DNA of 42,864 bases, from contig JAAUSF010000032.1 in the NCBI GenBank assembly GCA_012033255.1, positions 1 to 42,864 on the forward strand, read 5' to 3'. Under the pieces are notes generated by a model. The model searched no databases and was not told the DNA's origin. It worked only from the letters and a program-made list of their open reading frames with translations. Positions 16,144-24,180 of this stretch are shown in pieces. The translations under genes and the position numbers were made by a program. The number at the start of each line of letters is the position of its first letter. The first letter of the stretch is position 1. Source of the stretch: Cyanobacteria bacterium RU_5_0. Lineage in GTDB: Bacteria; Cyanobacteriota; Cyanobacteriia; Elainellales; Elainellaceae.

Positions 16144-16728
16144 CTAGTAACAATACTTTCCATCCCGTGGTCTATCGTGATTTCGCCCTTTACGGAGTAC
16201 ACCCAGGAGGGTCGAGGTAAAGACGCACCGTTTTAATCGCCCCCCATTCTCGATCGTGAACGTGATGCGTCCGAATGGGGGTGGGGTGTTTCCTCGCTCG
16301 TTGAACTCGACTCGATAAATTCCGTTTCTCCTAGGGAGCGTTGTCTCATCGGGATCAATGTGAATGCCTGAATTGAGACTAAACCAGGTTGCCTGAGCCG
16401 GAGAAACGGTGGCAGGGTGAACTGTCCATTGAACGGTACCCTCTGATTCTCGAAAATTGATCTGCCATGTGGAGTGCGTTCGCAAGGCATCCGCCTGAGC
16501 TTCCCGCATGGCTTGAAGTACCTGATCTTGGGCAGCAGTCAAGACTCGACCATTCCAAAACGATCGCCAACTCACCGCTGTAATGCTGACTAAGATTCCG
16601 GCGATTACCATCACGACCATCATTTCTGGCAGCGTGAAGCCTGTCTTGGTGATCTGGCAATTGCTTTTTGATTGCCTACGATGAACAACCGACGGATGGC
16701 AGCATTTACAACAGAAAACGCGATTCAT
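16144..16728 (-). CDS. Type IV pilin-like / GspH-FimT family protein
   Basis: A prepilin-like protein of 194 residues from ATG 16728. An upstream in-frame ATG at 16779 would add 17 residues ahead of the leader. The basic leader ends KTG, followed by FTLPEMMVVMVIAGILVSIT, the methylation and transmembrane motif with Glu at position +5 of the mature protein (GFTLPE, cut after Gly). The C-terminal domain resembles GspH/FimT minor pilins (RVLTAAQDQVLQAMREAQAD, GIYRVEFNERGN, GRITFTIENGGRLKRCV). Probably a minor pilin of the type IV pilus, which drives motility and DNA uptake. No other pilus gene is adjacent. The leader is unusually long and Cys-rich (CCKCCH), which is odd for a prepilin. Confidence 0.8.
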   Translation of the reverse strand: MNRVFCCKCCHPSVVHRRQSKSNCQITKTGFTLPEMMVVMVIAGILVSITAVSWRSFWNGRVLTAAQDQVLQAMREAQADALRTHSTWQINFRESEGTVQWTVHPATVSPAQATWFSLNSGIHIDPDETTLPRRNGIYRVEFNERGNTPPPFGRITFTIENGGRLKRCVFTSTLLGVLRKGRNHDRPRDGKYCY

Positions 16729-16915
16729 TATGATCCAACCCTGATGACTCACTGAAGCATTCTTAGAATGCCCACACAACCTAATTCTTTAACGATGAGA
16801 GCCGCCTATGAAACTCCAGATCTTCTAAAGATTTAGGTTGTCAGATGAAAGGATTGAAGGGTATGATTATGTACTGGAGCAATTCAGATCGATCGGGTCT
16901 GATAGTCTCAATCCT

Positions 16916-16996
16916 GCGGATGTGGCGGAATTGGTATACGCGCACGTTTGAGGGGCGTGTGGCTTTGCCTTGCGAGTTCGAGTCTCGCCATCCGCA
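16916..16996 (+). tRNA. tRNA-Leu (anticodon GAG)
   Basis: 81 nt class II tRNA. The acceptor stem GCGGATG/CATCCGC pairs fully. The D-arm is GCGGAATTGGTATACGC, the anticodon stem is CACGT/GCGTG with loop TTGAGGG (GAG at positions 34-36), a long variable arm follows, and the T-arm is GCGAG-TTCGAGT-CTCGC. The 3' CCA is not encoded. It reads CUC and CUU leucine codons. Confidence 0.95.
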
Positions 16997-17037
16997 TTAG
17001 AAAAGTTTGGAACGTATCAAACGTTCTGCATTCGCCT

Positions 17038-17095
17038 CCTAGGTCCCCCAATTCTGGGGGACTTTGAATTCGATTCCCAAAGTAGGGGGCTAGGG
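17038..17095. repeat. Dispersed repeat, family D, copy 1 (TCCCCCAATTCTGGGGGA)
   Basis: The palindrome TCCCCCAATTCTGGGGGA is followed by a second half, CCCAAAGTAGGGGGCTAGGG. A larger two-palindrome copy is at 24095-24165. It lies between tRNA-Leu and the 3' end of dapL. This type of repeat is common in cyanobacterial genomes. Confidence 0.75.
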
Positions 17096-17148
17096 GCAAA
17101 TTTGGTAATGAGACTGGCTTTAATCTATGTAGAGCAAAGGTAGGTTTT

Positions 17149-18384
17149 CTACGCCTTAAATTTCTCCGTAATTCGCTTCATCGCTGTTTCTACATTTTCT
17201 CGACTGTTAAAGGCTGAGAGGCGGAAGTATCCTTCTCCGGCGGCACCAAAGCCAGAACCGGGGGTTCCGACTACATTACAGGTGTGCAGCAGTTTGTCGA
17301 AGAAATCCCAACTCGATAAACTATTGGGCGTCTGCACCCAAACATACGGCGCATTCACGCCACCATACACCTGCAATCCGGCTCCGGTCAACTGTTCACG
17401 GATGATTTTGGCATTTTCCATGTAGAAGTGGATCAGCGATCGAGTTTGTGTCTGTCCTTCCTCGGAATAAACGGCTTCGGCTCCGCGTTGCACAATGTAG
17501 GATACGCCATTGAACTTAGTGGATTGGCGACGATTCCACAGTTTCCAAAGTTCAATATTTGAGCCATCAGCGGCTTTGGCGAGGAGCGTTTTGGGAACGA
17601 CAGTCAGGGCACAGCGAATTCCGGTGAAGCCTGCGTTTTTGGAGAAGGAGCGAAATTCGATCGCACAGTCCTTTGCCTCCTTAATCTCATAAATTGAATG
17701 AGGAATCTCTGGATCGGCGATGAACCCTTCATAAGCCGCATCGAAAAAGATGATCGAACCGTGCGCTTTGGCATAGTCTACCCAGGCTTGCAAATGTTCT
17801 CTGGTTGCCGTCGCCCCTGTGGGATTGTTGGGGAAGCAAAGATAGATTAAATCAACTTTCTGAGTCGGAATTTCCGCCGTAAATTGGTTCTCAGCCGTAA
17901 TTGGCAAGTAGACTAAACCCTCAAATTCGCCTCTGTTGGTTGCGGCTCCGGTGTGTCCTGCCATCACATTCGTGTCTACGTAGACGGGGTAAACCGGATC
18001 GGTGACAGCGATCGTATTATCATTCCCAAAAATGTCGAGAATGTTGCCCGTGTCGCATTTAGAACCATCAGAAACAAAGATTTCAGAAGCATCAATGTCG
18101 CATCCACGAGACTGAAAATCGTGAGCGGCAATTTTTTCACGGAGCCACGCATAGCCTTGTTCAGGTCCATAGCCTTTGAAGGTAGCACGATCGCCCATTT
18201 CTTCTACGGCATTGATCATCGCCGTGCGGCAGGCTGCGGGTAAAGGTTCTGTGACATCACCAATGCCCAAGCGAATAATTTTGGCATCTGGATTGGTTTC
18301 CGCAAAACCATTTACCCGTCGCGCAATTTCCGGAAACAGGTATCCAGCTTTCAGTTTGAGGTAATTATCGTTAATCGTTGCCAT
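17149..18384 (-). CDS. dapL: LL-diaminopimelate aminotransferase
   Basis: PLP enzyme converting tetrahydrodipicolinate directly to LL-diaminopimelate for lysine and peptidoglycan, the variant pathway of cyanobacteria, plants and chlamydiae. The start at 18384 ([20 protein letters not shown]) gives 411 residues, the usual size. An upstream ATG at 18447 would add 21 residues not seen in the family. Diagnostic stretches are [39 protein letters not shown] and [10 protein letters not shown]. The PLP Lys is Lys249 in [12 protein letters not shown]. Flanked by family D and C repeats. Confidence 0.96.
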   Translation of the reverse strand: MATINDNYLKLKAGYLFPEIARRVNGFAETNPDAKIIRLGIGDVTEPLPAACRTAMINAVEEMGDRATFKGYGPEQGYAWLREKIAAHDFQSRGCDIDASEIFVSDGSKCDTGNILDIFGNDNTIAVTDPVYPVYVDTNVMAGHTGAATNRGEFEGLVYLPITAENQFTAEIPTQKVDLIYLCFPNNPTGATATREHLQAWVDYAKAHGSIIFFDAAYEGFIADPEIPHSIYEIKEAKDCAIEFRSFSKNAGFTGIRCALTVVPKTLLAKAADGSNIELWKLWNRRQSTKFNGVSYIVQRGAEAVYSEEGQTQTRSLIHFYMENAKIIREQLTGAGLQVYGGVNAPYVWVQTPNSLSSWDFFDKLLHTCNVVGTPGSGFGAAGEGYFRLSAFNSRENVETAMKRITEKFKA

Positions 18385-18460
18385 AGACTTGTTCGTTACA
18401 AACGCCCTAAAATAGCTTACTGCTAACGGTGATAAGCTGTTCCACATTTAGTCTGCTTAA

Positions 18461-18490
18461 GTGGATGGGCATCTTGCCCATCCCACAAGG
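18461..18490. repeat. Dispersed repeat, family C, copy 2 (core palindrome)
   Basis: Reads GTGGATGGGCATCTTGCCCA then TCCCACAAGG. The core pairs GGATGGGCA with TGCCCATCC. Shared with 10665-10713 and 23926-23977. It sits in the divergent gap between dapL and the DUF2358 gene, so it may affect either promoter. Confidence 0.65.
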
Positions 18491-18574
18491 ATACTGAGGA
18501 TGGGGATGTGCAAATTGAATAGGGTTTAGCTTAGCTCAGTAGAATGGATTGAGATTAGTTGCAGGATTTTCACC

Positions 18575-19021
18575 TTGACTACCGATATCGATCCCGCTCA
18601 AGTCGATCGCGTTATCCAAACGCTAAAGCATGATTTACCGACGTTGTTCGATCAAGATATTTCTTACAATATCTACACATCAACGATTTACTTTAAAGAC
18701 CCTGTAAACACATTCAAAGGTAAATTCAATTACCGAATCATCATCTGGACATTACGCTTCCACGGACGCTTATTTTTCACTAAACTCTATTTTGATCTTC
18801 ATGAGGTTTACCAATCTGAAACTGATGTTATCCTGGCGGATTGGACAGTCCGAGGGACGTTACGAGTTCCCTGGAAAGCACAAATCTTTTTCAATGGGCG
18901 ATCAACCTATAAGCTGACACCAGAAGGACTCATTTACGAACATATTGACACTTGGGATCGCAAACCCATCGAAATCTTTAAACAGTTTTTCAGCAAGAAG
19001 AATAACCAATTACCAATCTAA
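18575..19021 (+). CDS. DUF2358 family protein
   Basis: A soluble protein of 148 residues of a cyanobacterial and plastid family of unknown function. Characteristic text is LKHDLPTLFDQDISYNIYTS, then FKDPVNTFKGKFNYR, RGTLRVPWKAQIFFNG and YKLTPEGLIYEHIDTWDRKP. The fold is probably SnoaL/NTF2-like, by inference from the FKDP and HIDTWD motifs. The start is TTG at 18575, supported by AGGA 8 bases upstream; no ATG fits. No operon partner. Confidence 0.85.
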   Translation: MTTDIDPAQVDRVIQTLKHDLPTLFDQDISYNIYTSTIYFKDPVNTFKGKFNYRIIIWTLRFHGRLFFTKLYFDLHEVYQSETDVILADWTVRGTLRVPWKAQIFFNGRSTYKLTPEGLIYEHIDTWDRKPIEIFKQFFSKKNNQLPI

Positions 19022-19701
19022 TGCCTCTGGAGCAAGCTCAAACAACTGCTTCAAAGGCAAAATTATCTGATGTTGACGAATGAAATCAACTCCTGTGGAT
19101 GAGAATCACATGCCATCCCCCTTCATTCCCGTCCTCAATTTCCCAATGCAATTCTTTAAACTTTATTACATAGTAGATTATTCGGGAGGGAGTAGAGACA
19201 AAAGTACTAACAACAGACGTGACTTTCATCCCATACGCGAACTTAGACATAGGACTCGGTGTATAAAACCAGCATTGCTTGCTAAACTGTTCAATACCCA
19301 CTAAGACTAGGCGTAAAGCGACAGTCTCTTCAACTGACGTAGCTATAGAAGGTATAAATCTTTTTTCGCATTTGTTGACGATTTTTTCAAATAATCTTTA
19401 AATTCTTATTAAAATGTGTAGTAGTGATATAGTACTGGTTAGATTCAGTCTATGTAGCTAGTAAGGTTACGACTATAGCTATTGAGTTGTAGCTGGTAAA
19501 GTTGCAACTATGGTTATTGAGTATTGCAATACCGACTTGAATGATCCTTTCCTCTGTTTCAAACTCCATGTGAGCAAAGGATATTAACTCGGCAAAGTTA
19601 ACGAGCCACCTCTCCTCAAGCGTCACTTTCCTTTCAGCTTGGGAAATGCCTTGTTCATTTCACTTGGAGATAGGTTTTCTAGAATAGCGGAGTTTGCGGT
19701 A
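19022..19701. other. Long intergenic region, no convincing gene
   Basis: 680 bp. Two mutually overlapping open frames (about 19080-19304, one on each strand) lack family resemblance and ribosome binding sites and are treated as chance. At 19455-19524 there are two imperfect 35-bp tandem copies (TAGCTAGTAAGGTTACGACT and TAGCTGGTAAAGTTGCAACT begin the units). The AT-rich stretch at 19360-19440 could hold the promoter of the response regulator gene, giving it a long leader. Confidence 0.5.
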
Positions 19702-20148
19702 ATGACTACAAGTTCGGTGTTTTCCCGTAACGGAGAAGAAGTTCAAGCCATTCAACGTCCGATTGTTTTAGCGATCGATGATGACGAAGATAACCTCCTG
19801 TTGATTCGCTTTACTCTAGAACTGTATGGCTGCGAATTTTTGGGGGACGCTAGCGGTGAAGCAATGTTGTCATTGGCGCGGGAACATCAGCCTGATTTGA
19901 TCCTGCTGGATATTTTGTTGCCAACTCTGAACGGTTTTGATTTGATTAAACTACTCAAACAGGATTTACTCACCTGTGATATTCCTGTCGTTGCTGTAAC
20001 AGGATTGGCGGGTGAAGACGATCGCCGACAACTTCTGCAAGCAGGTTTTGTGGGCTACATGATTAAGCCCTATCTGCCAGAAGATTTAGAGTCTATTGTG
20101 CGTCAATACTCTCGTTGTCCTCTAGCTGCTAATCTATCTGTTGATTAG
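19702..20148 (+). CDS. Single-domain response regulator (CheY-like)
   Basis: Receiver-only protein of 148 residues with a disordered N-terminus of about 20. The acidic cluster is at 26-30 (IDDDEDN), phosphoacceptor Asp70 is in PDLILLDILLP, and the conserved Lys is in GYMIKPYLPED. There is no output domain, so it probably acts by protein contact or in a phosphorelay. The start at ATG 19702 has GGAG 9 bases upstream; a TTG at 19639 would extend it by 21 residues. Its last 20 bases overlap the convergent DUF2294 gene. No kinase gene is adjacent. Confidence 0.88.
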   Translation: MTTSSVFSRNGEEVQAIQRPIVLAIDDDEDNLLLIRFTLELYGCEFLGDASGEAMLSLAREHQPDLILLDILLPTLNGFDLIKLLKQDLLTCDIPVVAVTGLAGEDDRRQLLQAGFVGYMIKPYLPEDLESIVRQYSRCPLAANLSVD

Positions 20149-20551
20149 GAGAGTTATTAGTTTTGGGTCGTTCAGCCAGGATAGCGATAATGCTAATTCG
20201 ACGTGTCTCCAGTTGAGCAGACGTTAATAAATCGCAAACAGAAACATTGACCATAGCCTCAATTAAGGCTTGTAGCCTCGGTTGAAGAATTTCGTCCAGG
20301 CTGCTTCTCACTTGCTGAGCTAACTCTTTGCGATCGCTTTCAAACAACAATCGCTCTGGTTGAGTAATTGCATTTTCTAAGAAAAATGCCAGTCTTGTAT
20401 CAAGTAATTGACAAGTAGTGTCATCGGGCTGTTGTCCAAGCAAGCTAGCATATAGGGATTGAACATGCCGAGAAAGAGTCGATTCTAGTTGTTCACGGGT
20501 GGGAAATGCTGGTATTTGCGATCGGCTTAACTCAACTTCATTCGTGTCCAT
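20129..20551 (-). CDS. DUF2294 (MpsC-like) family protein, paralogue 1
   Basis: A protein of 140 residues. It shares with the next gene the pattern LxRxxQSLYxxLLGxQPxxxTCQLL, then a region of the form ENAITQPERLLFESDRKELA, and a C-terminal SVCDLLTSAQLETRRISIIA. I place it in DUF2294 from this pattern. The function is unknown; some family members are linked to membrane potential or carbon concentration. Probably co-transcribed with the upstream paralogue at 20604 (52-bp gap). Its 3' end overlaps the convergent response regulator by 20 bp. Confidence 0.8.
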   Translation of the reverse strand: MDTNEVELSRSQIPAFPTREQLESTLSRHVQSLYASLLGQQPDDTTCQLLDTRLAFFLENAITQPERLLFESDRKELAQQVRSSLDEILQPRLQALIEAMVNVSVCDLLTSAQLETRRISIIAILAERPKTNNSPNQQID

Positions 20552-20603
20552 TTGAACTTTACTGCAATGGGTTAACTAAGTAATTGACGACTCGATCGCT
20601 GCT

Positions 20604-21014
20604 TTAAGCAGATGATGCTTTTTGGGCAGATTTACGGCTTGATGCCGATATTCGGAGTTCTGGAACACTTTCCAGAACAACAATGACGCCGGTTCGACCC
20701 GTCTCCAGCGTGGCATCACTCAGCAAATCCAAAACATTCACGCTTAAAACTTCTTCAATTAATGTTTTTAGATGAGGACGAATAGCCTGATCCAAATCTA
20801 TACGCACTTGTTCCGCTAGATTTTCTCGTCCTTCTTCCGCTAAGAGCTTTTCAGGCTGCGTCACTGAATCCTCAATGACAACTGCTAATTTCTCATCAAA
20901 CAATTGACACGTTACCTTACCAGGCTGATGCCCAAGTTGATTGCGATATAACGTTTGAATTCGCTGCGAAAGAGTTCTTTCAGCTTGCCCACGGGTGAAA
21001 GTGGATGTACTCAT
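20604..21014 (-). CDS. DUF2294 (MpsC-like) family protein, paralogue 2
   Basis: A protein of 136 residues, first gene of the pair. It aligns along its length with the downstream protein: LSQRIQTLYRNQLGHQPGKV, TCQLFDEKLAVVIEDSVTQP then EKLLAEEGRENLA, and LDLLSDATLETGRTGVIVVL. The tail (SSRKSAQKASSA) is basic and low-complexity. The pair looks like an old tandem duplication, since identity is moderate. The response regulator convergent to the pair may be functionally linked, but this is only proximity. Confidence 0.8.
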   Translation of the reverse strand: MSTSTFTRGQAERTLSQRIQTLYRNQLGHQPGKVTCQLFDEKLAVVIEDSVTQPEKLLAEEGRENLAEQVRIDLDQAIRPHLKTLIEEVLSVNVLDLLSDATLETGRTGVIVVLESVPELRISASSRKSAQKASSA

Positions 21015-21082
21015 GCATAAACCTCATTAACATCTAGATTTCCATCGATAAGCCGAGAGTCAACGCTTAATTAGTTTGATGG

Positions 21083-21197
21083 TATGGCTGTCGCCATAAA
21101 GGTTAGGACATCGGGATTAAAGGGGGTGTGGGGGTGAAGCCCCCAGCCAAGGGTTCCACCTCTGCACCCCGTCCTCACCCAAGTGGCTGTCGCTATA
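21083..21197. mobile_element. MITE-like element, family B, copy 1
   Basis: Reads from TATGGCTGTCGCCATAAAGG through GGACATCGGGATTAAAGGGG to ACCCAAGTGGCTGTCGC. A near-identical copy in the opposite orientation is at 36129-36237. Inside, GGGGGTGAAGCCCCC forms a hairpin. TGGCTGTCGC occurs near both ends as a direct repeat. No coding capacity. Non-autonomous mobile element or other dispersed repeat; no target duplication could be defined. Confidence 0.75.
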
Positions 21198-21225
21198 TTT
21201 CCTGATGTCTAGCTAAGACCAATAG

Positions 21226-21423
21226 TTGGAATGGCTAGAACGGCTCCAAGTTATCGATGGAAATGTATTTTTATTGCCGACAGTATGGTGGTATCACTCG
21301 ACTAATCAAAATTCTATCGACAGTTATTTTGCGATTGGACACCCCAAAGAGAGAATTCAATCAATCGTTGCTCTACCTCAAGGTATAAACTCCTATCAGT
21401 GGTCAACTGGATTGAATGTGTAG
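21226..21423 (+). other. Possible gene fragment, unrecognised
   Basis: A 65-codon frame from a TTG start with protein-like content (DGNVFLLPTVWWYHSTNQNS, FAIGHPKERIQSIVALPQGI) but no ribosome binding site and no family I recognise. It begins about 30 bases after the family B element, so it may be what is left of a gene interrupted by it. Confidence 0.25.
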
Positions 21424-21827
21424 AGTTGGCGTATGAATGCCCAATCAGCCATCGAACGGCACGAACCTGGCAGACGAGATGGTCAACCCAGGAGTTAGGT
21501 TGGGGCGAGGGCGCATCTGAAGTTTAGGGAGGCAAATGGGCTAAAAAATAAAGTATTGGTATGAAATCTACCCTGATCAGGGGTGTTCATCTGCGAAAAG
21601 TCTACAAGTGAAATGAGATTGTGGATGAGAGATCTGACCGAATCTAGGATTGAGAATGGGAAACTTATTTATATGGAAGATATTGAATTGAGATAAATCT
21701 CACGGTACTTAGGCAAATCTCAATCAAATTGACTTACTATTGTCCAAAGTTGACCCCTTAAAGCTGAATCTTAGAGTAAATTTCTAACGGTTTTTGCAAT
21801 TGTTTTCAGTGTGAGGAGCTTAAACCC
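21424..21827. other. Intergenic region upstream of the SpoIID-like gene
   Basis: About 400 bp without a supported gene. AT-rich near 21650-21790. GTGAGGAG at about 21811-21818 serves as the ribosome binding site of the next gene. No repeat of the window families is seen here. Confidence 0.5.
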
Positions 21828-23051
21828 ATGACATCTCGAATCTGCTCTGCTGGAACTGCCAGTCATCTCCGCATGTTCCGGCTCAGGCAGTTGATGCAGC
21901 TTGCGGTGTGCCAAGGTAAAAAATCGTGGTGGCTAGTTTGTTTATTGTGGTTGGTGGCAATTGTTCCTGCTCGTGCGGAAGATCTGGTTCTGCGGGTGGC
22001 GATCGAGCAAGATGTCAGTCAGGTGAAGATTGGTAGCTCCACAGATGCCACACTCACAGATGGCTCTGGGCAAGTCGTTCAGGCGGTTCCGGCGATGAAT
22101 GCGATGCTGCTGCAAGCCAAAGATGGGCAGATTGCGATCGACCAATTCCGGGCAAGTCAGCTTTGCCTGGAAGCGAGTGAAGGCGGTTATGTGTTCATCG
22201 GTAGCCAATGGTATCGCGGCTCAACCTGTGTGGTTCCGACGGGTACTGGACTTACTGCCGTCAACTATGTTGATCTGGAAGGTTATCTTTATAGTGTCGT
22301 TGGGGCTGAAATGCCGGATGGATGGCATTTAGAAGCACTCAAGGCACAAGCCGTAGCAGCGCGATCGTATGTCCTTTACCAGCGTCAAAACAGTGCCAAT
22401 GCGATCTTCGATGTGGGTGATACGACAGCATGGCAAGTGTATGGAGGTGTGGAGGAAGAAACGTCCAGCACTCATGTGGCGGTTGAGGAGACGAGAGGAC
22501 AGGTTTTGATTTATGGCGGGCAGATTATTGATGCGGTGTTTCATGCCTGTGCCGGAGGCTACACCGAGAATGTCGAAGATGTCTGGTCGAGTCCATTGCC
22601 CTATTTGAGAGCCGTTCGCAGTCCTGATGAAGATGTTCCTGATTGCCAGTGGAGCCAAACGGTGACAGCCGCCAATCTGAGCGAACAGATTGATTATAAT
22701 GGCACAATTCATTCCGTGCAGCTAGAGCAAAATCAGCAGCAACGAGTGGTTCGTGTGGTGGTGCAAGGCTCTGATGGACAAATGGAACTGAGTGGCGAGG
22801 ATGTGCGAGAGGCACTTGGACTCAGGAGTACGCTGTTTTCGATCGAGCCTCAACGAGGGCAAGTGGCAAGTGCAGGAGACACCGTTCCCTCCACGCCAAC
22901 CAACTTCACTATCATCGGACGCGGCTATGGTCATGGCATTGGGCTGAGCCAGTGGGGAGCCTATCGACTGGCGCAACAAGGATATAACTATCAGCAAATT
23001 TTGCTGCACTACTACACCAGTGTCTCCCTAGCACTGATTGAGGTTGAGTAA
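21828..23051 (+). CDS. SpoIID/LytB-domain protein, probable peptidoglycan lytic enzyme
   Basis: An exported protein of 407 residues. A signal peptide ends near residue 50 (WLVAIVPARA), after a long N-terminus; an internal Met at residue 16 is an alternative start. The SpoIID domain has YLYSVVGAEMPDGWHLEALK with the expected catalytic Glu161, AQAVAARSYVLYQ, a FHACAGGYTENVEDVW segment and the closing GRGYGHGIGLSQWGAYRLAQ. In Bacillus SpoIID cuts denuded glycan strands during engulfment; in cyanobacteria a role in cell wall or septum remodelling is inferred. Two Cys (QLCLEASEG and GSTCVV) could pair. The GNAT gene follows at once, after a duplication of the last 12 bases including the stop. Confidence 0.9.
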   Translation: MTSRICSAGTASHLRMFRLRQLMQLAVCQGKKSWWLVCLLWLVAIVPARAEDLVLRVAIEQDVSQVKIGSSTDATLTDGSGQVVQAVPAMNAMLLQAKDGQIAIDQFRASQLCLEASEGGYVFIGSQWYRGSTCVVPTGTGLTAVNYVDLEGYLYSVVGAEMPDGWHLEALKAQAVAARSYVLYQRQNSANAIFDVGDTTAWQVYGGVEEETSSTHVAVEETRGQVLIYGGQIIDAVFHACAGGYTENVEDVWSSPLPYLRAVRSPDEDVPDCQWSQTVTAANLSEQIDYNGTIHSVQLEQNQQQRVVRVVVQGSDGQMELSGEDVREALGLRSTLFSIEPQRGQVASAGDTVPSTPTNFTIIGRGYGHGIGLSQWGAYRLAQQGYNYQQILLHYYTSVSLALIEVE

Positions 23052-23064
23052 GAGGTTGAGTAAA

Positions 23065-23571
23065 ATGCAGCCGATCGCCATCCGTCTCGCGCAGCCTGAT
23101 GATGCAATAGAGATATTTGAGCTAATCAACGCATTGGCAGAGTATGAAAAGCTATCTCATCAAGTGACAGGAAGCGCAGAAGCACTGAGGACACATTTGT
23201 TTGGCGATCGTCCCTGCGTTGAGGCTCTCGTCGCTGATTTCGAGGGACAATTAGTCGGATTCGCCCTATTTTTCACCAACTACTCCACATTCCTAACCAA
23301 ACCAGGGATTTACTTGGAAGATCTGTTTGTTTTGCCAGGATACCGAAGTCGCGGAATCGGTAAAGCGTTCCTCATCCATCTGGCACAACTCGCTGTCGAT
23401 CGAAACTGTGGCCGCTTTGAGTGGAGTGTTTTGGACTGGAATGAACCCGCGATCGGCTTTTATCAACGCATGGGCGCAACCATCCTCCCCGACTGGCGGA
23501 TTTGTCGAGTTACAGGAGAGGCGATCGAGCGATTGGCGGGGATGAAGGATGAAGAGGGGGGTGAGGGATGA
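23065..23571 (+). CDS. GNAT family N-acetyltransferase
   Basis: A protein of 168 residues with a GNAT fold. The acetyl-CoA loop is GYRSRGIGKAFLIHLAQLA, preceded by IYLEDLFVLPGY. The overall pattern (IRLAQPDDAIEIFELINALA at the start, FEWSVLDWNEPAIGFYQRMG at the end) is that of the diamine/thialysine acetyltransferase (SSAT-like) subgroup, so a polyamine or amino-acid-like amine substrate is plausible. The start at 23065 avoids overlap with the upstream gene; ATG 23038 would overlap it by 14 bases. AAGAGG upstream serves as the ribosome binding site and is itself part of the duplicated 12-mer. Confidence 0.85.
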   Translation: MQPIAIRLAQPDDAIEIFELINALAEYEKLSHQVTGSAEALRTHLFGDRPCVEALVADFEGQLVGFALFFTNYSTFLTKPGIYLEDLFVLPGYRSRGIGKAFLIHLAQLAVDRNCGRFEWSVLDWNEPAIGFYQRMGATILPDWRICRVTGEAIERLAGMKDEEGGEG

Positions 23572-23687
23572 AGAGGGAATTGAAAATTAACCGTTGAAAA
23601 TGAAAAATAGAATTGGCATTGAATGTGGCATCGTTTAAGACTTGCTGTCATCCTTCATCCTTTATCCTTACTTCGGAGGCATTCGTT

Positions 23688-23894
23688 GTGACTATTTGGG
23701 TAAACGAGCAAATTGATCCGTCTGGGATTATTCGGGCTTGCATTGCTTGTTGTGACGAAACCCAAGCGCAGGAATGTCACGACTCATTCAAAAGCAACCT
23801 GACATCCGCTCAAGAACAGGAAGGTTGGATCGCTCGTCTCCGCACCGTCGAATCCTGGGATGAAGTCCCTGTGAATGCGCTGAAGCTGGACTAA
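23688..23894 (+). CDS. Small conserved cyanobacterial protein
   Basis: A protein of 68 residues starting at GTG 23688 (VTIWVNEQIDPSGIIRACIA), supported by GGAGG 8 bases upstream. A longer frame from ATG 23613 would translate TTCATCC heptamer repeats, so it is rejected as the start. The sequence has ACIACCDETQAQECHDSF with four Cys and one His, which could bind a metal, and a conserved tail EEGW-like segment (QEGWIARLRTVESWDEVPVN). I recall similar small proteins in cyanobacteria without assigned function. Confidence 0.7.
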   Translation: MTIWVNEQIDPSGIIRACIACCDETQAQECHDSFKSNLTSAQEQEGWIARLRTVESWDEVPVNALKLD

Positions 23895-23925
23895 TCCCCT
23901 TTAGGACATGACTTAAAATAAATTT

Positions 23926-23977
23926 GTGGGTGGGTGCCCTCACCGGCCCGGACGGGCAAGATGCCCATCCCACAAGG
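23926..23977. repeat. Dispersed repeat, family C, copy 3
   Basis: Reads GTGGGTGGGTGCCCTCACCG and then GGGCAAGATGCCCATCCCAC. Closely matches 10665-10713 along its length and 18461-18490 in the core. It begins the repeat-rich gap before the tetR gene. Confidence 0.7.
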
Positions 23978-24007
23978 ATTGCCGTTTACTGAATTTCCAT
24001 TCCTGAT

Positions 24008-24031
24008 TTCATCCTTCATCCTTCATCCTTC
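24008..24031. repeat. STRR heptamer array (TTCATCC)n
   Basis: About three tandem TTCATCC units and a partial. Other arrays of the same heptamer are at 27439-27473 (inside a coding region) and, degenerate, near 10735, 23650 and 33570. Confidence 0.85.
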
Positions 24032-24094
24032 CTCCCTCCCAAAACTACCGTGTACACACAAGGGGTTGAATCTAGCCAGCGTCCCTGCCGAACC

Positions 24095-24165
24095 GCCCCC
24101 TAGCCCCCAATTCTGGGGGAACCGAACCACTCAAAGTCCCCCAGAATTGGGGGATTTAGGGGGCT
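24095..24165. repeat. Dispersed repeat, family D, copy 2 (large hairpin)
   Basis: GCCCCCTAGCCCCCAATTCT is followed, after a spacer, by CCAGAATTGGGGGATTTAGG and GGGC. The outer arms and both inner palindromes can pair, giving a long stem. It sits just downstream of the tetR stop codon and could help end tetR transcription, though no T-run follows on that strand. Confidence 0.75.
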
Positions 24166-24180
24166 AAACACCGTTCAATC

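Noticed and set aside
19080..19304. Overlapping forward and reverse open frames of about 70 codons
   Set aside because: They occupy the same bases on opposite strands, with no ribosome binding site and no recognised domain.
23613..23687. N-terminal extension of the small protein at 23688
   Set aside because: The extension translates TTCATCC-type heptamers; GTG 23688 has a proper GGAGG ribosome binding site.
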